From Pseudomonas caspiana (GTDB lineage: Bacteria > Pseudomonadota > Gammaproteobacteria > Pseudomonadales > Pseudomonadaceae), in the NCBI RefSeq assembly GCF_002158995.1, contig NZ_LOHF01000001.1, positions 153,367 to 217,366 on the forward strand: a stretch of 64,000 nucleotides of DNA, written 5' to 3'. This document shows, one piece after another, positions 8,161-17,625 of the stretch (the first letter of the stretch is position 1; each line of letters begins with the position of its first letter). The notes below the pieces were generated by a model. The model ran no database searches and had not been told where the DNA came from. It worked only from the letters and a program-made list of their open reading frames with translations. The position numbers and the translations under genes are program-made.

Positions 8161-10352
8161 GGCTGCACATCATGTTGCAGTTCGAACAACAGCAGCGAAC
8201 GAGCGGTGACGGTGTAGTGATCACCAAAGCCGAATTGCTCACTGGCCTTCATGTCTGGCTGATTCGTGTCGATCAGGCAGGTCCAGTGTTCACCTTCAGG
8301 CACTTGCGGCAGCGTGAAGTTAACGCCGTCGTGGTGCGAGTTGACCACCAGCAGCAAGGTCGCGTCGGCGCCAGGTCGACGAATCCCTGTCTCTTGAGCG
8401 CGGCCGTCCATCAGCATGCCGAGGCAGCGAGCGTGGGCGTCTTCCCACTGTTCGATGCCCATCTCGTTGCCATCCGGCGACAGCCAGGTGACATCCTTGA
8501 CGCCGATTTCTTCGTTGTAATCGCCGACCAGGAAGCGACTCCGGCGCAGGATCGGGTAAGTCATACGGAGCTTGATCAGGCGCTTAACGAATTTGAGCAG
8601 CGATTTGCCGTCTTCATCCAGATCCCAGTTCACCCAGCCAATCTCGCTGTCCTGGCAGTAGGCGTTGTTATTGCCATGCTGGGTGCGTGCAAACTCATCA
8701 CCCGCGACCACCATTGGAGTCCCTTGCGCCAGCAGCAGGGTGGCGAAGAAGTTACGCATCTGGCGCAAGCGCAGCGCGTTGATTTCCGGGTCGTCGGTCG
8801 GACCTTCGACGCCATGGTTCCAGGACAGGTTGTTGTTGCTGCCGTCCTGGTTGTTTTCGTCGTTGGCCTCGTTGTGCTTGTCGTTGTAGGAGACAAGGTC
8901 ATGCAAGGTGAAACCGTCATGCGCGGTGATGAAGTTCACCGACGCTTGAGGCCTGCGACCACGCTGGTTAAACATGTTGCCCGACGCCGTCATGCGCCCG
9001 GCGAAGTCTGCCAGCTGGCCTTCATCGCCTTTCCAGAACGCACGCACGGTGTCGCGGAACTTGTCGTTCCACTCCATCCAGCCCGGTGGGAAACCACCCA
9101 CCTGATAGCCGCCGGGACCGCAATCCCAAGGCTCGGCGATCAGTTTCACCTGACGCAGCACGGGGTCTTGACGGCAGGCCACCAGGAAGCTGTGACGCTC
9201 GTCAAAACCATCGTGGTAGCGGCCGAGAATGGTCGCCAGGTCAAAGCGGAAACCATCAACGTGCATTTCCGTGGCCCAATAGCGCAGCGAATCTGTGACC
9301 ATTTGCAAGACGCAAGGGTGACTCAGATCGAGGGTGTTCCCAGTGCCTGAATCGTTGATGTAGAAACGTTTGTCGTCCGGCATCAGGCGGTAGTACGAGG
9401 CGTTGTCGATCCCGCGCATGGACAGGGTCGGGCCCAACTCGTTGCCTTCAGCAGTGTGGTTGTAAACCACGTCGAGGATCACTTCCAGCCCGGCATGGTG
9501 CATGTGCGCAACCATTTCCTTGAACTCGGCGATCTTGCCGTGAGCGAGGTACCGTGGATCAGGGGCAAAGAACGCAATGCTGTTGTAGCCCCAATAGTTG
9601 GTCATGCCTTTCTGCAACAGATGCTGGTCGTTGACGAAAGCGTGAATCGGCAACAGCTCAACGGAGGTCACGCCCAGCTTGCGGATGTGATCGATCACGT
9701 CAGCAACCATCATTCCCGAGAAGGTGCCTTTGAGTTCGTCCGGTACGGACGGGTGACGCATGGTGAAACCGCGAGTGTGGGTTTCATACAAAATGGTCTT
9801 GTCCCACGGCACGCTGACGCGCTGATCACGACCCCAGGTATAGGCCGGGTCGATGACCTTGCTTTTCGGCACGAATGGCGCGCTGTCACGCTCGTCAAAG
9901 CTCAGGTCGCCGTCCGGGTGGCCGATGGTGTAGCCAAACAGTGCTTCGGACCATTTCAGTTCACCAACCAGTTGCTTGGCGTACGGGTCGATCAACAGTT
10001 TGTTGTGGTTGAAGCGATGACCATTTTTTGGGTCATAAGGGCCGTAGACGCGGTAGCCATAAATCAGCCCTGGGTGGGCGTCAGGCAAGTAGCCGTGATA
10101 AATCTCGTCGGTGTATTCCGGCAACTCGATGCGTTCAAGTTCAACTTCGCCAGTGGAGTCGAACAGGCAGAGCTCAACTTTGGTGGCGTTGGCCGAGAAA
10201 ATAGCGAAGTTGACACCCAGGCCATCCCAGCTGGCACCGAGTGGGAAGGGCAGGCCTTCACGAATTCGCGATACGCTGGCTTCGACTTGATCGGCCTTGG
10301 CGGATGCACCTTTTGGACTGTCTTTCTTTGCGTTTTTGGACTGCGTGTTCAT
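8157..10352 (-). CDS. glgX: glycogen debranching enzyme GlgX
   Basis: A 731-residue GH13 isoamylase-type enzyme that hydrolyses alpha-1,6 branch points of alpha-glucan. An N-terminal CBM48-type domain (LPFPLGASWDGLGVNFAIFS) precedes the catalytic barrel, which shows VVYNHTAEG, the nucleophile motif DGFRFDLATILG, and IAEPWDCGPGGYQ with the acid/base glutamate. I chose ATG 10352 because AGGAA lies about 9 bases upstream and an upstream candidate at 10409 adds an Arg-rich stretch without support. The first 40 residues are a Lys/Ser/Ala-rich, probably disordered leader. It is 158 bases downstream of the DUF2934 gene, with a long hairpin between them, and its stop overlaps the next gene. Confidence 0.95.
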   Translation of the reverse strand: MNTQSKNAKKDSPKGASAKADQVEASVSRIREGLPFPLGASWDGLGVNFAIFSANATKVELCLFDSTGEVELERIELPEYTDEIYHGYLPDAHPGLIYGYRVYGPYDPKNGHRFNHNKLLIDPYAKQLVGELKWSEALFGYTIGHPDGDLSFDERDSAPFVPKSKVIDPAYTWGRDQRVSVPWDKTILYETHTRGFTMRHPSVPDELKGTFSGMMVADVIDHIRKLGVTSVELLPIHAFVNDQHLLQKGMTNYWGYNSIAFFAPDPRYLAHGKIAEFKEMVAHMHHAGLEVILDVVYNHTAEGNELGPTLSMRGIDNASYYRLMPDDKRFYINDSGTGNTLDLSHPCVLQMVTDSLRYWATEMHVDGFRFDLATILGRYHDGFDERHSFLVACRQDPVLRQVKLIAEPWDCGPGGYQVGGFPPGWMEWNDKFRDTVRAFWKGDEGQLADFAGRMTASGNMFNQRGRRPQASVNFITAHDGFTLHDLVSYNDKHNEANDENNQDGSNNNLSWNHGVEGPTDDPEINALRLRQMRNFFATLLLAQGTPMVVAGDEFARTQHGNNNAYCQDSEIGWVNWDLDEDGKSLLKFVKRLIKLRMTYPILRRSRFLVGDYNEEIGVKDVTWLSPDGNEMGIEQWEDAHARCLGMLMDGRAQETGIRRPGADATLLLVVNSHHDGVNFTLPQVPEGEHWTCLIDTNQPDMKASEQFGFGDHYTVTARSLLLFELQHDVQP

Positions 10353-10442
10353 TGTGCGTTCCTGACGGCTAATGTTTTTTCGGGGCGGCCGAAACCGCGG
10401 TCGAAGCAAGAGCGCTTCAACAAGTCGAAGTAAAGTCTGGGT

Positions 10443-10483
10443 TACCGCAGGTCACGATGGGTGAGAAGGTGATCCCTGCGGTA
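10443..10483. repeat. intercistronic hairpin between the DUF2934 gene and glgX
   Basis: TACCGCAGG (10443-10451) pairs perfectly with CCTGCGGTA (10475-10483), and TCAC/GTGA extends the stem across a two-base bulge. No T-run follows on the minus strand. It lies in the only sizeable gap (158 bases) of the glgA-to-glycosyltransferase array and could be an attenuator, a processing site or a stability element separating the glucan genes from the glgX-led block (inference). Confidence 0.5.
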
Positions 10484-10510
10484 CTGAATTGAAGCGGCGC
10501 CCTGGAGGAA

Positions 10511-10933
10511 TCAAGGCGCTGAAGGTTTTACTGCTTTTTTTGCGGCAGGCTTTGCAGCAGGTTTTGCTGCGGGCTTGGCGGCTGGTTTTGCAGGCTGCTC
10601 GGCCTGAGTAGCCGCTGGCGCTGGTTTGCTTTTCACCGGTGCAGGTTTGCTGGCCGGTTTGGCGGCAGGCGATTTGGCGGCCGGTTTAGGCGCTGCCTTC
10701 GGTGCAGATTTTGCCGCAGCAGGCTTGGCTTTATCGGCTGCCGGTTTTGCGTCGACCTTCGGCAACTTTGGCTTGGTAGCCTTGCGTGCGGTTGACTTGT
10801 CCGGCGCCAGGGCTTCGGCTTCAGCCAGCTTGCGAGCCATTTCCCAATGGCGTGCATCCTGGCCCGAAGGTTTCCCCTCTGATTCCCATATCTGATACGC
10901 AAACTCGCGAATTCGCTTTTCGTCGGCACTCAT
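10511..10933 (-). CDS. DUF2934 protein with histone H1-like Lys/Ala/Pro tail
   Basis: A 140-residue protein in two parts. Residues 1-45 form a DUF2934 domain (RIREFAYQIWESEGKPSGQDARHWEMA), a short helical motif common in proteins encoded near glycogen and trehalose genes. The remainder is a low-complexity Lys/Ala/Pro tail with repeated KPAA units, resembling histone H1 or AlgP tails and very basic. The function is unknown; the tail could bind nucleic acid or a polyanion, or the protein could associate with glucan granules. It starts at ATG 10933, 17 bases after the treY stop, so it is in the operon. The DNA encoding the tail is a degenerate tandem repeat that may vary in length between strains. 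Confidence 0.85.
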   Translation of the reverse strand: MSADEKRIREFAYQIWESEGKPSGQDARHWEMARKLAEAEALAPDKSTARKATKPKLPKVDAKPAADKAKPAAAKSAPKAAPKPAAKSPAAKPASKPAPVKSKPAPAATQAEQPAKPAAKPAAKPAAKPAAKKAVKPSAP

Positions 10934-10950
10934 CTCGACACTCCCAGGTT

Positions 10951-13731
10951 TTACTTAGTCTGAATAAGCAGGTTTACAGAAAATTCCTCGAGTGCTGCGC
11001 TGAGCAGCAACTCCTTGTCTGTTGTGACTACGGCGTCTGAAAAAAGTCCCTTCCAGTTTCGACTGGCATCCGCGAACGGTATAACGACCCGCGTATCTCC
11101 CCAATTTGCCGCATTGATGAATGGAGTTTGGGCAGTGCCCAATAGTTCATTGCTCAGGCGTGGCACAACAACGATAGCCTGTTCTTCGCCGAGAACACGG
11201 GCGAATGCCACGACGTGCTCAGCCTGGCTACCCAGCACCTGCAGCGGCACATAATCACCCTGACTGAACAGCTCGGAGTGTGTGGCCCGCAGGTTCAGCA
11301 CTTGATGGATCAGTGCTTGCTTGATCCGTCCGTTTTGCCAGGACCCCAGCAGATCACTCACGGTGGACGCCTGACTTAAAGCGTCCTTTCGATCTGCGTA
11401 ATCCACGGGACGGCGGTTATCTGGATCGACGAGGCTGAAGTCCCAATACTCGGTGCCCTGATACAAATCAGGAACGCCGGGTGCAGTCATGCGAAGCAAG
11501 GTTTGCGCCAGACTGTTTAATGCTCCACTGGTGGCAATGCGGTTGGCGGTGGCCCCTAGCGACTGACGCAAAGCGAGCCCCTGCGGGCTGAGCAAGATGT
11601 TCTGCAGGAACTCCCGACACGCGCGTTCATAGGGCTCGTTGGCTGCGCTCCAGCTGCTTTGCAGCTTGGCTTCACGCAGAGCTTTTTCTTGCCATTTGAC
11701 GAGGCGCTCTGAGTAGTTTTCGAACTCATCGTCCTGTATGTCCAGCGGCCAGCTGCCGAGCATGGCTTGATACAGCATCAGCTCGTCGCCCGGGCTGATG
11801 GCGTTTTCTTCGCCTTTAAGGGGGATGGCCAACTGGCGCCACCGCTCAACCTGTTCGGCATACCAATCTGCACACTCACTGAGCACCGCCAGCCGGGTGC
11901 GCGTGTCTTCGCCCCGCTTGTGATCGTGGGTTGCCGTGGTCAACAGGTTTTCAGGGAAGGCTTGGCTACGAGCAACGCAAGCAGCGTGGAAATCCACTAC
12001 CGGCGCGCTGAAGTGCTGCGGATGAAAGCCGACGTCGTTACGCGACAGCAACACGGCGCTGCGGTAGAACGAGGTGTCTTCCACTGACTTGGCAGCCACC
12101 GGGGAGGTGAGTTGCTGGAAGCGCACGCAGGCGTTTTTGTTCAGCTTGCGTTGCTTGCCCCGAGGCAGCTTGCGCCACGAATCACCGCCGAGCCAGCGCT
12201 GCAGATAATCCAGCACTGGCCAATCGGCTTCGCTCAACATCGTGCGTGCGCCTTGCATGGCCTGCTGGAAGAAACGCTCATCTTCGGCCGAGCGACCGCA
12301 TACGCTGATATAGGTCCGGTAAATCGGGAAGTTCACCACCAGCGCGAGCAAGGACCGGCGAATCGCACCCAGGGTCAGGTCGCGGCTCATCAAGTCACTG
12401 CGCGCCACTTGCAGCAAGGACTGAGCGACGTTTTCAAAGTCACCCGCCAGCGTGCCGTGCAGCACCAGATCCCGCGCTTCAAGGACCTCCTGATCAAAGT
12501 CGGCAGTACGTTCGCTGATGCGGCTCCAGAGTTCGGCCAGAGGCTCCTGACCTTTTGGATCATGCTGCAACAGCGAGACCTGATTCATGAACTCGTAGCC
12601 GGTGGTGCCGTCGACACCCCAGTCTTCACGCAGCGATTCATCCGGGCCGAGGATCTTTTCCACGAAGATCGGCAAATGCGTCAGCTCAGTGCCTGCGGGA
12701 CGTGCCGCGAGGAGGCCGTTGACCCTGCGGCGCAATTTGCGGCAATAGCCACGCGGGTCAGCCAGACCGTCAATGTGGTCAATACGCAAGCCATCCACCA
12801 GGCCTTCGCTGATCAATTCGAATATCTTGCCGTGGGTGGCTTCGAACACATTGGGGCGTTCAACCCGCAAGCCGCCCAACTCGTTGATGTCGAAAAAGCG
12901 CCGCCAGTTGATGTCGTCACCCGCTGTACGCCAGCTGGCCAGACGGTAGTGTTGTGCTTCCAGTAAGCGGTGCAGACGATCAAAGCCTTCAGGTGTGGTT
13001 GAGTCGTAGCGCTGCATAGCCAGGTCAATGGCCTTGGCCACAGATTTGTCCTTGACCAGTTCAACCAGCTCGGCGCGGGCTTGTCTGGCCCGCTCCCATG
13101 CCTGAGGGAATTGATCCAGCGCGGCAAAGCGCTTGCTCAGTTCATCCAGCAGCGGGTTGTCGTCGGATTCAAGCAATGGCCCGTAGGTGCCAGGGTTGAT
13201 CGGGAAATGATGCTGATAATGCTCGATGTAGAACACACCGTGCCCCGGATCGAAGCGCAGCGGGATTTCGCCGGCTTGCAGCACAGTGCCGTAATCGGTG
13301 CTCAGAAACGGCAGCAGCAGTTGCCCTTTGAGCAACGGGTCCGGGGAGTGCCACTGAATGTCGAAGAAGTCTGCATACGGGCTGCGACGCCCCCATTCGA
13401 GCAGATCAAGCCACCAAGGATTGTCGTTACCGCCCACAGCCATGTGATTGGATACGATGTCCAGAATCAGCCCCATGCCTTGCTCACGCAGGGCGCTGAC
13501 CAGACGACGCAGCGCCGGTTCGCCACCGAGTTCCGGGTTGATCACGCGCGGGTCGACCACGTCATACCCGTGCATTGAGCCAGCCCGCGCCTTGAGCAGC
13601 GGGGAGGCGTAGATATGGCTGATACCCAGGCTGGCGAAGTAGGGCACCAGTGCCACCGCGTCGTCCAGGGTGAAGTCTTTATGAAATTGCAGGCGCTGTG
13701 TGGCTCGCAGGCTTTGCAGTGACCGACTCAT
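10951..13731 (-). CDS. treY: malto-oligosyltrehalose synthase TreY
   Basis: A 926-residue GH13 enzyme that isomerises the reducing-end alpha-1,4 bond of a maltodextrin to alpha,alpha-1,1, making maltooligosyl-trehalose. The N-terminus has TLDDAVALVPYFASLGISH and SPLLKARAGSMHGYDV, typical of TreY. Catalytic regions visible are LDIVSNHMAVG, VDGLRIDHIDGLADP (nucleophile Asp) and FVEKILGPDESL (acid Glu). The length is normal for proteobacterial TreY. Its ATG overlaps the malQ stop as ATGA (13728-13731), which suggests translational coupling. It feeds TreZ, encoded two genes upstream. The product is cytosolic. Confidence 0.95.
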   Translation of the reverse strand: MSRSLQSLRATQRLQFHKDFTLDDAVALVPYFASLGISHIYASPLLKARAGSMHGYDVVDPRVINPELGGEPALRRLVSALREQGMGLILDIVSNHMAVGGNDNPWWLDLLEWGRRSPYADFFDIQWHSPDPLLKGQLLLPFLSTDYGTVLQAGEIPLRFDPGHGVFYIEHYQHHFPINPGTYGPLLESDDNPLLDELSKRFAALDQFPQAWERARQARAELVELVKDKSVAKAIDLAMQRYDSTTPEGFDRLHRLLEAQHYRLASWRTAGDDINWRRFFDINELGGLRVERPNVFEATHGKIFELISEGLVDGLRIDHIDGLADPRGYCRKLRRRVNGLLAARPAGTELTHLPIFVEKILGPDESLREDWGVDGTTGYEFMNQVSLLQHDPKGQEPLAELWSRISERTADFDQEVLEARDLVLHGTLAGDFENVAQSLLQVARSDLMSRDLTLGAIRRSLLALVVNFPIYRTYISVCGRSAEDERFFQQAMQGARTMLSEADWPVLDYLQRWLGGDSWRKLPRGKQRKLNKNACVRFQQLTSPVAAKSVEDTSFYRSAVLLSRNDVGFHPQHFSAPVVDFHAACVARSQAFPENLLTTATHDHKRGEDTRTRLAVLSECADWYAEQVERWRQLAIPLKGEENAISPGDELMLYQAMLGSWPLDIQDDEFENYSERLVKWQEKALREAKLQSSWSAANEPYERACREFLQNILLSPQGLALRQSLGATANRIATSGALNSLAQTLLRMTAPGVPDLYQGTEYWDFSLVDPDNRRPVDYADRKDALSQASTVSDLLGSWQNGRIKQALIHQVLNLRATHSELFSQGDYVPLQVLGSQAEHVVAFARVLGEEQAIVVVPRLSNELLGTAQTPFINAANWGDTRVVIPFADASRNWKGLFSDAVVTTDKELLLSAALEEFSVNLLIQTK

Positions 13732-15806
13732 TGATCACGCTCCGCAGCTTGCAGGCGAGCCTGAGACAGCAACTCGACGCGTCGCGCGATTGCTGCATGG
13801 TCCATCAGATTTGCGCTCTGCCCTGGGATACGCCGCCGCCAGTTGGGGTGCTGCGGAGTGTCGCCTGGCAAGTTGAACTGTTCGGTGAGGCCCATGGCGT
13901 CTTCCATTGGTAGCAGCACCAGAGGCGCTCGTGTATGGCCGATATAGCGGATGCTGGCGTCAATCATCTGTTCATCTTGCGGTAAACCGTCGCTGAAGTT
14001 AGTCGAGTTCTGGCTCAGCACCTGGTGCAGTCCTTCACGTTCACGATGACGCTCCTGGCGCCAGTGTTCGGCCTGTTGTTGGTCAACCATGCCCAGGCGT
14101 AAATTCCAGGCTATATCGTTTTCTGCAAGCCAGCCGGCCAAGGTCGGCAGGTCGTGGGTGCTGGTGGTCGCCAATGCCTGATCTGACCAGTCGAGGATCG
14201 GCTTGAACTGCGCGTTGTTTTGCTCGAAGAGCAGTACGCGCATGCCGAGAATTGCCCGGGCGGCGAGCTTCTCGTGCAGACCGGGAGGCACCGTGCCCAA
14301 GTCTTCACCGAGAACAATCGCTTTGTGTCGCCACGATTCCAGACTCAACAGACGGAGCATGTCGTCCAACGGGTAATTAAGGTACGCGCCCTCGCTGGCT
14401 GGTGAGCCCAGCGGTACAACCCAGAGGCGCTGCAGCCCCATGACATGGTCGATGCGCAAACCGCCCGCATGGGCGAAGTTAGCGCGTAACATTTCGATGA
14501 AGGCGCGGAAGCCGTTGCGCTTCAGGCCTTCAGGGGAAAATGCAGAAATGCCCCAACTTTGCCCGGCACGGTTGAGAATATCCGGCGGCGCGCCAACGCT
14601 GAGCGCTGACAACAATTCATCCTGACGACTCCAGGCCTGACTGCCCGCGCCATCGGCACCCACGGCGAGGTCGGCAATCAGACCGACGCTCATGCCGCTG
14701 CTGCGGGCCGCGATCTGCGCGCGCTCCAGACCACGGGCCATCAACCATTGGGTGAAGGCATAGAAGCCGATCTGCTCGCTGTGATTAGCGGCAAAGCGGG
14801 CGATGGCTTCGCTGCGTGGATTCTTGAACTCTTCTGGCCATTCATGCCAGTTGTCGCTCATGCCCAGACGGGGGCATTCGTCACGGATTGCTTCAAAGCG
14901 GCAGTGGTTTTCCAACGCTTCACCGCCGCTGTGACGGAAGCTGTTGAAGTCCTCATGCAATGGATGATCGCTGCCGCTGAAGGCGTCATACAGCTTGCGC
15001 AGCACTTTCCATTTCGCACCGGCTGCGGCTGGCCAGTCAATCAGTGGTAATTCTTCAAGGCGTTTGAGTTCGTCGCCAAGCCCGGATTCCTCAACAGCCA
15101 TCCGCAACGCACGTTCACCCAGAATCGTACCCGGCGAACAGTACAGGCTATTAAGAAACAAGCGGCTGGAGGGCGAGTAAGGACTGTAGCGATGAGGATC
15201 ATTGGCGAACATGGCGTGGACAGGGCTGATCGCCAGTGCGTTTGCACCGCGTTCTCCCGCTGCGCGAGCGAGGCTTTCCAGCGCCTGGGTATCACCAAAG
15301 CCACCATCACCCTCACGGCGCAGTCCGTAGAGTTGAACGGTCAGCCCCCAGGCGCGGGGAACCCGGCTGTCGGTTGCCATAGCCAGACTGAAGCAGGTCG
15401 CTGGCGCCACGGCGATTGTCAGATGCTGACCGGCGATGTTCAGTTGCTGGTAACCCACTGGCGCGAGACCGGGCAGGGCGGCATTGGCAGTCAGATTGGC
15501 GTCGATGGTCGCGCCGTCTTCCAGATGCAACACAAAGGGCGTGCCGGGACTGAACCAGGCACTCAGATCCAGGTTGCTGCCATGTTCCACGGTCAATAGT
15601 GGTGGCGGAACAGCTTGATGATGGGCGTTTCTCAATTGCTGCAGGCTGCTATCGATCTGCAAATTGTCATCGGCCGGGAAGCCCAGGCAACCGAGCACTT
15701 TGCTCAGTACTTCAGGACTGACTCTCTGTGCCCGGCCGTTGGCATCGATCCAGTCGACTGACAAGCCCGCTTCAGTCGCCAGATTCTCTAATTGCTCATT
15801 GCTCAT
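13728..15806 (-). CDS. malQ: 4-alpha-glucanotransferase MalQ
   Basis: A 692-residue GH77 amylomaltase that transfers alpha-1,4-glucan segments between maltodextrins. The catalytic signatures are LRIDHVMGLQRLWVVP (nucleophile Asp), GEDLGTVPPG (acid Glu) and STHDLPTLAGW. The extended N-terminal domain beginning LENLATEAGLSVDW fits the long bacterial form. I start it at ATG 15806 because GGAGG lies 7 bases upstream; an earlier in-frame start at 15824 is inside treZ and has no such site. It overlaps treZ by 11 bases and treY by 4. Disproportionation would supply chain lengths suited to TreY and GlgX products. Confidence 0.95.
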   Translation of the reverse strand: MSNEQLENLATEAGLSVDWIDANGRAQRVSPEVLSKVLGCLGFPADDNLQIDSSLQQLRNAHHQAVPPPLLTVEHGSNLDLSAWFSPGTPFVLHLEDGATIDANLTANAALPGLAPVGYQQLNIAGQHLTIAVAPATCFSLAMATDSRVPRAWGLTVQLYGLRREGDGGFGDTQALESLARAAGERGANALAISPVHAMFANDPHRYSPYSPSSRLFLNSLYCSPGTILGERALRMAVEESGLGDELKRLEELPLIDWPAAAGAKWKVLRKLYDAFSGSDHPLHEDFNSFRHSGGEALENHCRFEAIRDECPRLGMSDNWHEWPEEFKNPRSEAIARFAANHSEQIGFYAFTQWLMARGLERAQIAARSSGMSVGLIADLAVGADGAGSQAWSRQDELLSALSVGAPPDILNRAGQSWGISAFSPEGLKRNGFRAFIEMLRANFAHAGGLRIDHVMGLQRLWVVPLGSPASEGAYLNYPLDDMLRLLSLESWRHKAIVLGEDLGTVPPGLHEKLAARAILGMRVLLFEQNNAQFKPILDWSDQALATTSTHDLPTLAGWLAENDIAWNLRLGMVDQQQAEHWRQERHREREGLHQVLSQNSTNFSDGLPQDEQMIDASIRYIGHTRAPLVLLPMEDAMGLTEQFNLPGDTPQHPNWRRRIPGQSANLMDHAAIARRVELLSQARLQAAERDQ

Positions 15807-17610
15807 CCTGTTCCTCCAGAACATCGGTTGCTATCAGGCTGACAATGGCCGTGTAAGGATTGAGGATGCCTCGTCGGGAAAGTTCTGCCGCATGTGGCAG
15901 GGTTTCGAAAACAACTCTGCCGCCTTTCCATTCCGGAGCGGTAACAGCGTGTTCGCTCAGATTGAGATCGATGCGCAACAGTGCGCCATCGCCCATCCTC
16001 CAGCGTGCTGACACAGCTCCCTCGCTCAGCACGTCTGCGCCCAGAGCATGGCTGCCAGGCAAGCGCGGTACGATGTGCTGGTGACGCAGGGCTAGCAGTT
16101 GTCGATAGAGCTCAAGCCAGCTGCGGTGGTCGCTGCCCTTGTCGGTTTCCAGATACACCGCGTCAAACGCTGGCCTGGAAGCTTCGAAGGTCGCCGGGTC
16201 GTTGGGGTCAGGGATATGTTCGCGCTTTTCTTCATCGGCAAAGGCTGCGAAGTCGGCGAACTCACTGCGTCGGCCTTCACGCACCGCGTCGGCCAATTCA
16301 CCATGGTGATCGGTGAAGAACAGAAACGGCTCGCTGGCGGCCCATTCATCACCCATGAACATCAGCGGGATCATCGGCGAGAGCAGCCACAATGCGGTCG
16401 CTGCCCGTAACGCCGGGCCGTGACAGATCTGCGGCAAGCGCTCACCAAAGGCCCGGTTGCCGATCTGGTCATGGTTCTGCAGGAACAAGACGAAAGCGCT
16501 CGGCGGCAGATGGCTGCTGGATTCGCCACGTGTGTGGCCGTGCCGGGTTGCTTCGCCCTGATACACGAAACCCTGACTCAGCAAGCGTGCGAGCTTATGA
16601 GTGGCCTGATGGGCAAAGTCCGAGTAATACGCGTCCGATTCGCCCGTCAACAACACGTGCAACGTGTTATGGCCGTCGTCATTCCATTGCGCGTCGTAGC
16701 CTTGTTCCAGCAGGCTGGCCTGGTTGAACTCGTTTTCCAGATTCAGCCAGACATGGCGCGGTGCGTCGATCTGCTCACGAACCTTCTGAGCGAATTCCTT
16801 CAGGAAAGTGTCGTCGTTGATGGCGTGTACAGCGTCCATCCGCAACCCGTCGAATCGATACTCCAGCAACCACATCAGGGCATTGTCGATAAAGAAATCA
16901 CGAACTTCTCGACGCCGGAAGTCGATTGCGTCTCCCCAAGGAGTCTTCACGTCGCTGCGGAAGAATCCTTTGGCGTAGCGTCCGAGGTAATTCCCGTCGG
17001 GACCGAAGTGGTTGTAGACCACGTCGAGAATTACCATCAGGCCGTAGCCGTGGGCGGTATCAATGAGATGTTTAAGCTGTTCTGGCGTGCCGTATGAGGA
17101 CTGCGGAGCGTAAGGCAACACGCCGTCGTAGCCCCAGTTGCGTTCGCCGGGGAATTGCGCGATGGGCATCAACTCAATGGCTGTCACCCCAAGTCCGGCC
17201 AGACGCTCCAGATGAGCCTCGACCCCGGCATAGCCGCCCAATGCCCCGACGTGCAGCTCGTAGATGACTGCTTCGTGCCAGGGACGGCCTTGCCAGCCGG
17301 TGTTTTGCCACTCATAGGCAAGTGGATCAACCACCATGCTATGGCCGTGGACGTCAGTGGATTGAGCACGTGAGGCGGGGTCGGGGACTTCAATCTCCCC
17401 ATCGATGTTGTAGCGGTAGCGAGTGCCCGCCGGGCAGCGGGCCTCAAGAATGAACCAACCTTCGTTTTGAGGGAGCATGGCCAGAGACTGGCCATCCTCA
17501 AGTTCAACACTGACGTAGTAGGCGTCGGGTGCCCAGAGGGCAAACCGCGTATAGCCAGAATCCAGCAAGATGGCGCCGTGGCGCCAGCTCTCGTCCGTAC
17601 GCAGAGGCAT
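15796..17610 (-). CDS. treZ: malto-oligosyltrehalose trehalohydrolase TreZ
   Basis: A 604-residue GH13 enzyme that releases free trehalose from maltooligosyl-trehalose made by TreY. It starts with an N-terminal beta-sandwich (TRFALWAPDAYYVSVELE), then shows VVYNHFGPDGNYLG, the nucleophile motif DGLRMDAVHAI, and WLNLENEFNQ in the acid region; FLQNHDQIGNRAFG is the seventh conserved block. The length matches TreZ (about 580-610). It begins 15 bases downstream of glgA and overlaps malQ by 11 bases, so the four genes glgA-treZ-malQ-treY form one transcription unit. The product is cytosolic. Confidence 0.95.
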   Translation of the reverse strand: MPLRTDESWRHGAILLDSGYTRFALWAPDAYYVSVELEDGQSLAMLPQNEGWFILEARCPAGTRYRYNIDGEIEVPDPASRAQSTDVHGHSMVVDPLAYEWQNTGWQGRPWHEAVIYELHVGALGGYAGVEAHLERLAGLGVTAIELMPIAQFPGERNWGYDGVLPYAPQSSYGTPEQLKHLIDTAHGYGLMVILDVVYNHFGPDGNYLGRYAKGFFRSDVKTPWGDAIDFRRREVRDFFIDNALMWLLEYRFDGLRMDAVHAINDDTFLKEFAQKVREQIDAPRHVWLNLENEFNQASLLEQGYDAQWNDDGHNTLHVLLTGESDAYYSDFAHQATHKLARLLSQGFVYQGEATRHGHTRGESSSHLPPSAFVLFLQNHDQIGNRAFGERLPQICHGPALRAATALWLLSPMIPLMFMGDEWAASEPFLFFTDHHGELADAVREGRRSEFADFAAFADEEKREHIPDPNDPATFEASRPAFDAVYLETDKGSDHRSWLELYRQLLALRHQHIVPRLPGSHALGADVLSEGAVSARWRMGDGALLRIDLNLSEHAVTAPEWKGGRVVFETLPHAAELSRRGILNPYTAIVSLIATDVLEEQDEQ

Positions 17611-17625
17611 CCATAAACCCCTTGA

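Noticed and set aside
8172-9350. 392-residue plus-strand ORF opposite glgX
   Set aside because: It is antisense to the catalytic core of glgX with no recognisable domain; a typical GC-rich shadow.
10515-10760. CRISPR-like repeat array
   Set aside because: The repeats are short, in frame and translate to KPAA; there are no unique spacers.
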